DNA of 37,515 nucleotides from Ruthenibacterium avium (GCA_019118905.1 DWYA01000062.1:1-37515); one strand, 5' to 3'; counted from the stretch's first letter, positions 15,475 through 22,447 are shown. The notes: generated by a model not told the origin, from the letters alone. A program made the numbers and translations.

Positions 15475-16575
15475 TCAGTCGTTTTTGAAGCGAATCGGCA
15501 AAACCAAGAACAAAAACTGTTCGCCGTCCACGGGCATTACCTTGACGGGCGAAAGCGGGCCGCTGATTTCCATAGCTACCTTATCACAGCGCGAGTTGCG
15601 CAGCGCATCAAGCAAATAACGGTTGTTAAAGCCAACCTCTACCGGCTCCCCTTCGATGGCTGCGGGCAGCTCATCTACCACAGCGCCCAAACCGGTTTCG
15701 CATCGAACGGTAATCATTTTATCAAAAAGAATGCGCAGCGGATTTTTTGCACGTTCCGTAATAATTAAGCTCGCGCGTTCAATCACATCAATAAAATCGC
15801 GCACATCTACCACGACGCGGGTATTGCCGGAAGCCGGAATGACGCGCTTATAGTCCAAAAATTGTCCCTCTAATAAGCGGCTGAACACCGTATAATGCTC
15901 GTTGGAAAATACTACGAAGCGGCGGTCGGCAGAAATGTGAATCATATCATCACTGTCCCCGAACAATTTGATCACATCCGACAGGGTTTTGCCCGGCACA
16001 ATAATGGAAATTTCCTTTTGAGCCGCCGCCTTTTTTTCCACAATGGCCAAACGGTAGCCGTCCAGGGCGACAACGCGGAGCGCTTCGGGCGTAATTTCAA
16101 ACAATTCACCGGTGTGTGCCGGTTTTGTTTCATCCAGTGAAACGGCATAAAGGGTGGATTCCACAATTTCCTTTAAGTCGCAGGCCGCAAGGTCGAGCGT
16201 CGGTTCCGCGGACGGCATGGGAAGCTCGGGATAGTCGGCGGCGGGCATGGAATGGATGTTGAATTCTGTAATTCCGCTTTTAATCGTCGCGGTTCCTTTT
16301 TCGGAAACGGAGATTTCCACTTCCTCTGTGGAAAGTCGGCGAACCATGTCTCCCAACAGTTTGGCGTGCAAAACAGTTTCGCCGGGCTCTAAAATATTGG
16401 CTTCGAGGCGTGTGATAATGGCCATCGAGCAGTCATAGCCGGTCAGCGTGAGGGAAAATCCTTCTGCTTGGAACAAAGTTCCTTCTAAAATAGGCTGTCC
16501 GCTTCGTGGAGAAACTGCTTTTGATACACCGTTAATTGCTTCGGCTAAAAGAGAACGGCTGCAAGTAAACTTCAT
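15475..16575 (-). CDS. dnaN: DNA polymerase III sliding clamp (beta subunit)
   Basis: Ring-shaped clamp that tethers the replicative polymerase and recruits other factors through their clamp-binding motifs. The 366 aa cover three clamp folds, starting MKFTCSRSLLAEAINGVSKAV and ending with the family's FLVLPIRF-type C-terminus (FLVLPIRFKND). The chosen ATG 16573-16575 has GAGGAAAG upstream; a frame extension of 13 codons into the origin region has no site. It is the second gene of the leftward dnaA-gyrA group and lies 307 bases after dnaA. Confidence 0.97.
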   Translation of the reverse strand: MKFTCSRSLLAEAINGVSKAVSPRSGQPILEGTLFQAEGFSLTLTGYDCSMAIITRLEANILEPGETVLHAKLLGDMVRRLSTEEVEISVSEKGTATIKSGITEFNIHSMPAADYPELPMPSAEPTLDLAACDLKEIVESTLYAVSLDETKPAHTGELFEITPEALRVVALDGYRLAIVEKKAAAQKEISIIVPGKTLSDVIKLFGDSDDMIHISADRRFVVFSNEHYTVFSRLLEGQFLDYKRVIPASGNTRVVVDVRDFIDVIERASLIITERAKNPLRILFDKMITVRCETGLGAVVDELPAAIEGEPVEVGFNNRYLLDALRNSRCDKVAMEISGPLSPVKVMPVDGEQFLFLVLPIRFKND

Positions 16576-16658
16576 ATTGGCTTTCCTCGTTTCTAAATAA
16601 GCTTTGCGTATCAAAAATGTAGAAAACTGAAAAAAACATAAAAACAGAGTTTTCAGAG

Positions 16659-16673
16659 TAATAGTGATAGTAG
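16659..16673 (-). other. DnaA-trio-like array
   Basis: TAA-TAG-TGA-TAG-TAG on the plus strand, that is 3'-GAT GAT AGT GAT AAT-5' reading away from the nearest DnaA box; four of five triplets fit the consensus 3'-[G/A]A[T/A]-5'. It is separated from the box at 16678 by GGGGC. The trios guide DnaA onto single-stranded DNA during unwinding. Confidence 0.6.
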
Positions 16674-16677
16674 GGGC

Positions 16678-16841
16678 TGTGGAAATGTGGAAAACAGGGA
16701 CAAGCCCTGTATTTCAGAGGTTTTCCACGCATTTTCCACGCCGAAAAACATTTTGAAAATTTGTGGAAACTTTTTCGCCTGCGCAGCTTTCCACAAGCTT
16801 CGTGGAAAAACTTTGTTAACTGTTGAAGAAAAAGTGGAAAA
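16678..16841. promoter_or_regulatory. Cluster of DnaA boxes
   Basis: Eight 9-mers related to TTATCCACA/TTTTCCACA, in both orientations, at 16678-16686, 16686-16694 (perfect TTTTCCACA on minus), 16721-16729, 16732-16740, 16762-16770, 16787-16795, 16801-16809 and 16833-16841. Eight in 164 bases is far above chance. Confidence 0.82.
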
Positions 16842-16882
16842 CTTTCACGGCGGCTTATTACGCTTTGTAATATTGCTGTTCG

Positions 16883-18190
16883 TCAGGTGCGGACATTTTT
16901 AATGATGTCCTCGACGGTTTCCTTTAGGCGTGTATCCGTATCCAAGCGCTTTTGAATGGCGTTGATGGAATAAACGACGGTCGAATGGTCACGGCCGGAA
17001 AATTCGCGGCCAATTTCCTCCATGCTCATGCCGGTGATTTCGCGCACGATGTACATGCTCACCTGTCGGGCGCTGGAAATATTGGCTTTTCGTGTTAAGC
17101 CGCGCAATACGTCGGGGCTGGTGTTGTAGGTGCGGGCCACTTCGCCCAAGATTTTCTCCACGGTGACAGGCGCGGGCTGGTCTTCGCTTAAAATGTCTTT
17201 GATGGCATTTTGAGCAGCGCCCAGCACGGGCTGAATGCCTTCGAGCTGGCGGTAAGCAGCCAATTTCTTGACGGCGCCCTCCAGCTGGCGAATATTATTT
17301 TTGAGGCGGTTTGCAATAAATTCGGCCACCTCGTCCGGCATTTCCAAATTGAGCAAATCGGCTTTGCGGCGGATAATGGCCACACGCATTTCAAAATCGG
17401 GCGGCTGAATATCGGCAATGAGGCCCATTTCAAAGCGGGTGCGCAAGCGCTCCTCGAGGCTTTTAATCTCTCTCGGGGTACGGTCAGACGCAAGCACAAT
17501 CTGTTTGTCGGCATTATAAAGGGTATTAAATGTGTGGAAAAATTCCTCCTGCGTGGATTCTTTGCCGCCGATGAACTGAATATCATCTACCAAAAGCACA
17601 TCCGCCGCGCGATACTTATTGTGGAACTGCGCGGTGGTGTTGTCGTGGATGGCGCTGATAATCTCATTGGTAAATTTTTCGCCGTCCACATAGACAATAT
17701 TAAAATCGGGATGATTTTTTCGGATTTCCACTTGGATAGCACTCAGCAGGTGGGTTTTTCCAAGCCCGGAGCCGCCCCAGATGAACAGCGGGTTGTAAGC
17801 GCCGGAAGGATTTGCCGCAACGGCCTGTGCCGCGGCGTTGGCAAATTTATTGGTGGAACCGACAATAAAGTTTTCAAACGTAAACGGATAGCTTCCGCCG
17901 TTATCCACTGCGGCCGCCGCTGCGGGAACAGGGGCGGGGTCGCTGGCGGGCACAATGAGATGGATTTCCGGCTCAAAGCCTAAAATGGCCTGAAACCCCT
18001 CTTTCAGCAGTTTTAAATAACGGTTTTCCAGCGTGTTTTTCACAAACTCGCTGCGCACTGAAAGCTCGGCGCTGTTTCCGTCGAACGAAAGCGGTTCAAT
18101 ATCTCCGATAAATAAGTCATAGGTCGCGCCGACCACGCGCTCCTTGCAGTATTCTTTTACTGCGGCAAAAACCTCGTCAAATGAATTCAT
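16883..18190 (-). CDS. dnaA: Chromosomal replication initiator DnaA
   Basis: AAA+ ATPase that binds DnaA boxes and melts oriC. Domain I covers about residues 1-80, a short Ala/Pro-rich linker (domain II) about 82-100, then the AAA+ domain with Walker A GGSGLGKTH (139-147) and Walker B LLVDDIQF (199-206), and the C-terminal DNA-binding domain with helix-turn-helix and the signature RDHSTVVYS near residue 405. The length of 435 aa is normal. The start ATG 18188-18190 fits the family (MNSFDEVFAAVKEYC) but has no good ribosome binding site: GGGAG lies 13 bases upstream. A 66-codon frame extension upstream covers promoter and is not coding. Expression is probably autoregulated, since a DnaA-box-like 9-mer lies within the promoter. 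Confidence 0.98.
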   Translation of the reverse strand: MNSFDEVFAAVKEYCKERVVGATYDLFIGDIEPLSFDGNSAELSVRSEFVKNTLENRYLKLLKEGFQAILGFEPEIHLIVPASDPAPVPAAAAAVDNGGSYPFTFENFIVGSTNKFANAAAQAVAANPSGAYNPLFIWGGSGLGKTHLLSAIQVEIRKNHPDFNIVYVDGEKFTNEIISAIHDNTTAQFHNKYRAADVLLVDDIQFIGGKESTQEEFFHTFNTLYNADKQIVLASDRTPREIKSLEERLRTRFEMGLIADIQPPDFEMRVAIIRRKADLLNLEMPDEVAEFIANRLKNNIRQLEGAVKKLAAYRQLEGIQPVLGAAQNAIKDILSEDQPAPVTVEKILGEVARTYNTSPDVLRGLTRKANISSARQVSMYIVREITGMSMEEIGREFSGRDHSTVVYSINAIQKRLDTDTRLKETVEDIIKNVRT

Positions 18191-18248
18191 GCGTCCGTAA
18201 CAACTCCCGACATTTTGTTGAAAAGATAAACTGTCATATATAAAACCC

Positions 18249-18277
18249 AGTATAGCACATTTCAGTTTTCCACGCAA
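18249..18277 (-). promoter_or_regulatory. dnaA promoter with DnaA box
   Basis: On the minus strand TTGCGT (18272-18277), 17 bases and TATACT (18249-18254), with a TG extension before the -10. The 9-mer TTTTCCACG (18266-18274, plus strand) overlaps the -35 element, so DnaA could repress its own gene. Confidence 0.75.
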
Positions 18278-18334
18278 TCCTGTTGAAAATATATTATTTG
18301 TAATATATAAAGGAAAAGCCGCCCTTTTTGCGCG

Positions 18335-18357
18335 AAAAAATTCGGCTTTCCGCCGAA
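18335..18357 (-). terminator. Terminator-like hairpin upstream of dnaA
   Basis: Minus strand stem TTCGGC / GCCGAA with a GGAAA loop followed by TTTTTT. No gene precedes it on this strand, so it may insulate the dnaA promoter from leftward read-through starting near rpmH. Confidence 0.45.
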
Positions 18358-18381
18358 GGAAAAGAAAAAACAGGAAAACAC

Positions 18382-18411
18382 TTGACAAAACCGGTGCTTT
18401 TCCTTTATACT
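18382..18411 (+). promoter_or_regulatory. Promoter of rpmH
   Basis: TTGACA (18382-18387), 18-base spacer, TATACT (18406-18411). The rpmH leader is about 90 bases. Confidence 0.85.
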
Positions 18412-18471
18412 TCTAATTTGCAAGGTTGTCCCTCCATGCGGACATCCGGTTAGACGCTATGATGCAATCAC

Positions 18472-18487
18472 CCACAATATGTTGTGG
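18472..18487 (+). promoter_or_regulatory. Hairpin in the rpmH leader
   Basis: CCACAA-TATG-TTGTGG, a 6-bp stem with a 4-base loop, ends 8 bases before the GGGAGG ribosome binding site of rpmH. A 13-base part of it recurs in inverted orientation at 21709-21721, after khpB. Confidence 0.5.
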
Positions 18488-18507
18488 AATCACATGGGAG
18501 GAACATT

Positions 18508-18642
18508 ATGAAACGTACATTTCAGCCGAAAAAACGTCATCGTGCTACGAAGCACGGCTTTTTGACCCGTTCTAAAACGGTTAACGGCCGCAAGGTTCTG
18601 TCGGCACGCCGCCGCAAAGGCCGCGCAAAGCTGGCTGCGTAA
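18508..18642 (+). CDS. rpmH: 50S ribosomal protein L34
   Basis: 44 aa, very basic, with the family signature MKRTFQPKKRHRATKHGF and the C-terminal NGRKVLSARRRKGRAKL. It is a component of the large ribosomal subunit. A GGGAGG ribosome binding site is 7 bases before the ATG. It is the first gene right of dnaA, as in nearly all bacteria with this origin layout. A terminator-like hairpin at 18735-18758 separates it from rnpA. Confidence 0.98.
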   Translation: MKRTFQPKKRHRATKHGFLTRSKTVNGRKVLSARRRKGRAKLAA

Positions 18643-18734
18643 CACAGCTGTTGCCTCGTGCATGGCGCGGCGCTCTTGGGTGTCGCTGCCTTGCCGTGGA
18701 CGCGCATGTCCGGACACAGAACACACACTTGGAG

Positions 18735-18758
18735 GGCCACTTTTTCGGTGGCCTTTTT
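18735..18758 (+). terminator. Terminator between rpmH and rnpA
   Basis: GGCCAC / GTGGCC stem with a TTTTTCG loop, followed by TTTTT. It lies about 90 bases after rpmH and would keep L34 mRNA more abundant than rnpA mRNA. Confidence 0.7.
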
Positions 18759-18885
18759 CCGTATGGAACAACAAACGGCCCGGTGCATGCTTTTTCCGGC
18801 TTGGGAAAGAGCGTGCTTTTTGTGCATCAACGGGCGAGGCCCTGTTTTAAGGACAAACGCGACGGTCAAATAAAGGAAGGTTTTT

Positions 18886-19242
18886 ATGCGCTATACGCCC
18901 ATCACCCGCAACCAGGAGTTTGTAAGGGCTTACACAAGAGGAAAGTCTTACGTCCACCGTTATGTGGTGGTGTACGTCAATAAAAATCGCGCACGGTGTA
19001 CCCGTGTCGGCCTTACGGCCAGTAAAAAGGTGGGCAACGCCGTCAAGCGCAACCGTGCAAGGCGCGTTTTGCGCGCGGCGCTGTGCCAGGTGCTGCCCCA
19101 AGACGTCGGCGCAGTAGATGTTGTCGTGGTGGCCCGCGGGTGTACACCTGCGCTGAAAAGCACCCAGCTCGTGCCCGTTTTGGAGCAGCTGCTGAAAAAA
19201 GCAGGGCTGCCCGTCGGTGAGCGAAAGGAAGATGACGTTTGA
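18886..19242 (+). CDS. rnpA: Ribonuclease P protein component
   Basis: Basic protein subunit of RNase P, which with the catalytic RNA (not in this window) removes tRNA 5' leaders. 118 aa, with the family signature KKVGNAVKRNRARR at about residues 47-60. AAGGAAGG lies before the ATG. The stop TGA overlaps the TTG start of yidD. The last 10 or so residues (GERKEDDV) are variable in the family. Confidence 0.96.
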   Translation: MRYTPITRNQEFVRAYTRGKSYVHRYVVVYVNKNRARCTRVGLTASKKVGNAVKRNRARRVLRAALCQVLPQDVGAVDVVVVARGCTPALKSTQLVPVLEQLLKKAGLPVGERKEDDV

Positions 19243-19544
19243 TCGTCCGCTTTCTAACGTGGCTTGTGCGCGGCTATCAGCGCTTTATTTCGCCGTTTTT
19301 GGGCGATAACTGCCGCTTTTTTCCCACTTGCTCGGCCTACATGATCGAAGCGCTCCGGCGTCATGGCGCTGTGAAAGGGATTTTATTGGGAACATTTCGC
19401 ATTCTGCGGTGCAACCCGCTGTGCAAAGGGGGCGTGGACCCCGTTCCTCCAAAGGGGAAATGGAAAAACACGCCGCAGGATGTCCGGCGCTATCTTGCCG
19501 AGCGCGAGCGTCTGCATCAAATGCAGGACGCCCAAAAACGGTAA
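19239..19544 (+). CDS. yidD: Membrane protein insertion efficiency factor YidD
   Basis: 101 aa with the family pattern: DNCRFFPTCSAYMIEALRRHG, then RCNPLCKGGVDPVP. YidD associates with the inner face of the membrane and assists YidC-dependent insertion. The start is TTG 19239-19241, overlapping the rnpA stop (TTGA), with AAAGGAAG upstream; the TTG codon and overlap point to coupled, modest expression. The C-terminal 15 residues are Gln/Arg-rich and variable. Confidence 0.95.
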   Translation: MIVRFLTWLVRGYQRFISPFLGDNCRFFPTCSAYMIEALRRHGAVKGILLGTFRILRCNPLCKGGVDPVPPKGKWKNTPQDVRRYLAERERLHQMQDAQKR

Positions 19545-19651
19545 CGCTTCAAGCTGCGTGATAATAGGTTGGCCGGCTTTCTCCAAAGCGGCTTGGCGCG
19601 GCGCACTGATTTGCTAGAAAATGCCCTGTGCAGGGCAGTAAGGAAGGTCCT

Positions 19652-20668
19652 ATGAATATTTTTGCAATTCTTGCCCCTGTCCTCGGTTTTATTATGGAAT
19701 GGATTTATAAGTTCATTCCCAATTACGGCTGGACCATCATTTTGTTCACCTTAATTATGAAGGTGCTGATGTTCCCGCTTCAGGTCAAACAGCAGAAAAG
19801 CACGGCGCGCATGTCGGCTTTTCAGCCCATGATTAAGGAAATTCAGGAAAAATATAAAGATGACCGCGTTCGCATGAACGAGGAAATGATTAAGTTTCAG
19901 CAGGAATCCGGCTTTTCCATGACAGCCGGCTGCTTGCCGATGCTGCTCAATATGTTCATCATCTTCGGTATGATCGAGGTGGTGTACCGTCCGCTGCAAT
20001 ACGTTCTGCGTATCCCCATGGACGCCATTGAAAAATGTATCGAAATTGCCAAAGCGGGCGGCACGGACGCTGCGCGTTTGGCTTCCCATTTGGCGCAAAA
20101 CGAGCTGCTGGGCTTAGTGAGCGCCAATCCCGACGCTTACAGCTCGGTGCTTTCGGCAGAGCAAATTGACGCAATTACTAATTTTAAGTTTACATTTTTG
20201 GGCATCAACTTGGCCCAGACGCCCGGTGATGCAGGCTGGCTGAGCGCGGCCATCATCATTCCTATTTTGTCTGTTGTCACCATGATTGCGTTCCAAATCA
20301 TCACCATGAAGTCCAGCGGCCAGCAGGTTGCAGGCAGCATGATGGCGATGACATGGGTCATGAGCTTGATGTTTGCGTGGTTTGCCTTCACCGTGCCGGT
20401 AGGCTTCTCGCTGTACTACACGGCTTCCAACGTGTTCAGCTGGGCACAGACGGCCATTTTGCGCAAAAAGTACAACCCGGAAAAAATTAAACAGGAAATT
20501 GAAGAAGAGCTGAAGGCGAAGCGTGCAGCCAAAAAGCAGAAAAAGCAGGTGACTGTCGTGGAAAAAGACGGCACCGAAGTGGTTAAGGACGTCAATCAGG
20601 CGGAGCTGGACCGCATTCGGCTTGAGCGCGCCCGCGCTTTGGATGAAGAGCGTTATAAGGACGAGTAA
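19652..20668 (+). CDS. yidC: Membrane protein insertase YidC/OxaI/SpoIIIJ family
   Basis: Inserts membrane proteins with or without SecYEG. 338 aa of the Gram-positive type, without the large periplasmic domain of proteobacteria. There is a hydrophobic segment at the N-terminus, then the positively charged hairpin (QVKQQKSTARMSAFQPMIKE), with conserved membrane segments TAGCLPMLLNMFIIFG and WFAFTVPVGFSLYYTASN. The loop between membrane segments 2 and 3 (about residues 115-180) is longer than usual. The C-terminal tail (from about residue 280) is highly charged, Lys/Glu-rich. ATG 19652 has AAGGAAGG upstream; an earlier ATG lacks a site. It precedes khpB by 23 bases. Confidence 0.96.
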   Translation: MNIFAILAPVLGFIMEWIYKFIPNYGWTIILFTLIMKVLMFPLQVKQQKSTARMSAFQPMIKEIQEKYKDDRVRMNEEMIKFQQESGFSMTAGCLPMLLNMFIIFGMIEVVYRPLQYVLRIPMDAIEKCIEIAKAGGTDAARLASHLAQNELLGLVSANPDAYSSVLSAEQIDAITNFKFTFLGINLAQTPGDAGWLSAAIIIPILSVVTMIAFQIITMKSSGQQVAGSMMAMTWVMSLMFAWFAFTVPVGFSLYYTASNVFSWAQTAILRKKYNPEKIKQEIEEELKAKRAAKKQKKQVTVVEKDGTEVVKDVNQAELDRIRLERARALDEERYKDE

Positions 20669-20691
20669 AAGGCTAACAGGAGGGATTTCTC

Positions 20692-21693
20692 ATGCGTGAG
20701 GTTATTGCCACGGGAAAAACAGTAGAAGAAGCAACCCAGCGCGCCCTGGACGAATTGGGCGTCAGCATGGATGAGGTGAGCGTTGAGGTACTTGATATGC
20801 CGCAGCGTAAGTTGTTCCGCACGATTCCGGCTAAAGTGCGCGTGACGGCCGACGAGCCGGAACAGCCTGTGCAGGAAGAGCCGAAGCCTGCGCCCGTACA
20901 CGAGGAGCCCGTGCCTGCCCCTGTGGAAACGGCGCCGGAACCCTGTGAAGCACAGCCGGAGCCGCCGGCGGAGAGCGAGCAGGAAACAGCTCTTTCCTTG
21001 GCCGATTGCCCGCGCCTTGCGCCTGTTGTCGATTATCTGCGTGAAATCTGCGAAAAAATGGGCGCACCTGATATGGAAATCAGCGCCGTCAAGCAGGGCG
21101 AAACTGTTATTTTGAAGCTCACGGGTGACAAATCAGGAATGCTCATCGGCCATCGCGGCGAAGTAATGGAGGCGCTGAGCTATCTTTGCAGCTTGGTGGC
21201 AAACCGCGGCGAAGGCGAGTATATCAAGCTGGGGCTGGATATTAACCACTACCGCAATAAGCGCGAGGAAAACCTTACCGCACTGGCAAAGCGCTTGGCG
21301 GAAAAAGCGGCTCGCACCGGAAAAAGCCATACGCTGGAGCCCATGAATCCCTACGAGCGCCGCATTATTCACGCTGCGGTCAGCGAGGTAGAAGGAGTGC
21401 GAAGCGAATCCGTGGGCGAGGGTGCAACACGCCGCGTCGTGATCTTGCCCGAGGATATGGATTTGTCAACAGCGCTGCGCCGTTCGTCGGGCCGCCGTTC
21501 CGACAATCGCCGCGGCTCGGGCCGTTCCGGCCGTGATGACCGTTCCCGCAAGCCCTATCAAAAGCAGGAGCGCCGGGAAAAACGCGCACCGCGCCGTCCG
21601 GCTTCTGCTGATGGCCAGCCCACCCCGCTGCGCCGCACCGAAAGCATTAACGATGGGGAAAACCTGCCGTTGTTCGGAAAAGTAGAGCTGTAA
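20692..21693 (+). CDS. khpB: RNA-binding protein KhpB (Jag), Jag-N/KH/R3H
   Basis: Single-stranded nucleic-acid binding protein linked in streptococci to cell elongation and division. 333 aa: Jag-N domain (1 to about 52, MREVIATGKTVEEATQRAL), a Pro/Glu-rich linker (about 55-105), a KH domain with the LIGHRGEVMEAL loop, an R3H domain with YRNKREENLTALAKRLA and MNPYERRIIH, and an Arg/Ser/Gly-rich tail from about 262. The tail and linker make it longer than the usual 200-250 aa. An AGGAGGG site precedes the ATG. It is the last gene of the rightward rnpA-khpB unit and is followed by a terminator; mnmE, its usual downstream neighbour, is elsewhere (7305-8672). Confidence 0.95.
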   Translation: MREVIATGKTVEEATQRALDELGVSMDEVSVEVLDMPQRKLFRTIPAKVRVTADEPEQPVQEEPKPAPVHEEPVPAPVETAPEPCEAQPEPPAESEQETALSLADCPRLAPVVDYLREICEKMGAPDMEISAVKQGETVILKLTGDKSGMLIGHRGEVMEALSYLCSLVANRGEGEYIKLGLDINHYRNKREENLTALAKRLAEKAARTGKSHTLEPMNPYERRIIHAAVSEVEGVRSESVGEGATRRVVILPEDMDLSTALRRSSGRRSDNRRGSGRSGRDDRSRKPYQKQERREKRAPRRPASADGQPTPLRRTESINDGENLPLFGKVEL

Positions 21694-21727
21694 GCAGCGC
21701 TTTCTCAACAACATATTGTGGAAAATC

Positions 21728-21770
21728 AGCGCCTTTACCGGCCGGAATGGATCGGTGAAGGCGCTTTTTT
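21728..21770 (+). terminator. khpB terminator
   Basis: Stem AGCGCCTTTACCG / CGGTGAAGGCGCT followed by TTTTT, 35 bases past the khpB stop. Confidence 0.9.
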
Positions 21771-21791
21771 GCTGGTTTTTTCTGAAAAGGT

Positions 21792-21830
21792 GAAGTTTTC
21801 AACAATGTTTAAAACGTTGTTGAAAACTTC
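21792..21830. repeat. Long palindrome with TTTTCAACA arms
   Basis: Arms GAAGTTTTCAACAA (21792-21805) and its exact complement (21817-21830) enclose TGTTTAAAACG, which itself can pair (GTTT/AAAC). There is no T-run after it. Function unknown. Confidence 0.7.
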
Positions 21831-21849
21831 GTGTGTTTCTCCGGCAGTA

Positions 21850-21899
21850 AAGAAAAAATAAAAACGGACAAGGAATGAAAGCGACATTCCTTGTCCGTT
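21850..21899 (-). terminator. Terminator of the small minus-strand gene
   Basis: Perfect 15-bp stem AACGGACAAGGAATG / CATTCCTTGTCCGTT (arms 21863-21877 and 21885-21899). On the minus strand it is followed by a T-rich run TTATTTTTTC. It lies 180 bases past the stop of the gene at 22079-22297, so repeat copy 1 would be in the 3' UTR of that gene. Confidence 0.75.
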
Positions 21900-21900
21900 C

Positions 21901-22030
21901 CAGTTTGTCGAAAAAGCTTTGCTTTTTCACAAACTGTGTGCCTATTTCAAATGGAAAAGAGGGCTAGCCCCCTTTTCCAAGCCTTTTTCCCCTTGCAGCC
22001 TAGGTTCTTTCTGAATGAGGCGGCAGTTTT
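21901..22030 (+). repeat. Dispersed intergenic repeat, copy 1
   Basis: About 130 bases similar over their whole length to 31267-31398. Shared parts: a hairpin with CAGTTTGT / ACAAACTG arms around a GAAAAAGC / GCTTTTTC core; a second hairpin near 21953-21978 (GGAAAAG...CTTTTCC); and a conserved block TTGCAGCCTAGGTTCTTT ending in AGGCGG. No open reading frame. Confidence 0.8.
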
Positions 22031-22078
22031 TCGACAGTCTCAAAGTTGGAAAGCAGCTGCTTTGGTTGAAAAACGAAA

Positions 22079-22297
22079 TTATTTTTCCTCAATGGTGTAG
22101 GTGAACTCGTACTGCTCTTGAAGCGCCTTCACCTTGTCCTCGTTATCCTCAATAAACGTCGGGGTGTATACGCTCTTGCCCTGCTTTTTGTACTCGTCCA
22201 TAATCTCCATCAGCTTTGCCCAGCACTCATCTGCTTTTTCATAATTTTCATCAATGCTGATCACAAATTCTCGATGTTTAGGAATGCGCGCTTTCAT
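22079..22297 (-). CDS. Small hypothetical protein
   Basis: 72 aa, not recognised. It is rich in Glu, Lys and aromatic residues, with one probable helix (ENYEKADECWAKLMEIMDEYKKQG) and a hydrophilic C-terminus (YEFTYTIEEK); no membrane segment. AAACGGAG precedes the ATG at good distance. A near-consensus promoter 54 bases upstream and a strong terminator downstream give it a complete transcription unit, which supports it being real. It lies divergent from the permease gene. Confidence 0.7.
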   Translation of the reverse strand: MKARIPKHREFVISIDENYEKADECWAKLMEIMDEYKKQGKSVYTPTFIEDNEDKVKALQEQYEFTYTIEEK

Positions 22298-22350
22298 ATT
22301 CTCCGTTTCCTTTCATCGCCCTGCGAACAAGGCGTTTTTTGCTCTTGAAC

Positions 22351-22379
22351 ATTGTAGCGCGCGCGGCTCGTTTCGTCAA
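22351..22379 (-). promoter_or_regulatory. Promoter of the small gene
   Basis: Minus strand TTGACG (22374-22379), 17 bases, TACAAT (22351-22356). The spacer is very GC-rich (GCCGCGCGCGC). Confidence 0.8.
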
Positions 22380-22447
22380 GGCAAAGGCCGAGAAAAGTAT
22401 ACGCAGCCCACAAAATATATTTGTAAAAAAGATTTGACAATTTTCTG

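Larger units (their letters stand above)
16576..16882. other. dnaA-dnaN intergenic region, candidate oriC
   Basis: 307 bases with no gene. From right to left: a field of DnaA-box-like 9-mers (16678-16841), a short GC block (GGGGC, 16673-16677), a DnaA-trio-like array (16659-16673) and an AT-rich stretch (about 16590-16657). This order, box then GC then trios then AT-rich DNA toward dnaN, is that of the basal unwinding system described in B. subtilis. A weak dnaN promoter may also be here, but I see no good hexamer pair. Confidence 0.85.
18191..18507. other. Divergent dnaA/rpmH intergenic region
   Basis: 317 bases holding, from left to right, the dnaA leader and promoter (18249-18277), one DnaA-box-like 9-mer (18266-18274), an AT-rich hairpin with 8-bp arms (18289-18308), a minus-strand terminator-like hairpin (18335-18357), the rpmH promoter (18382-18411) and the rpmH leader. 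Two TTTTCAACA 9-mers also occur in the dnaA leader and upstream. Confidence 0.8.
21694..22078. other. Convergent intergenic region khpB / small gene
   Basis: 385 bases without a gene: the khpB terminator (21728-21770), a long palindrome (21792-21830), a minus-strand terminator (21850-21899) and copy 1 of a dispersed repeat (21901-22030). Confidence 0.8.

Noticed and set aside
18191..18388. A 66-codon N-terminal extension of dnaA
   Set aside because: It contains the dnaA promoter and AT-rich hairpin; the family start MNSFDEVFAAV matches the shorter form.
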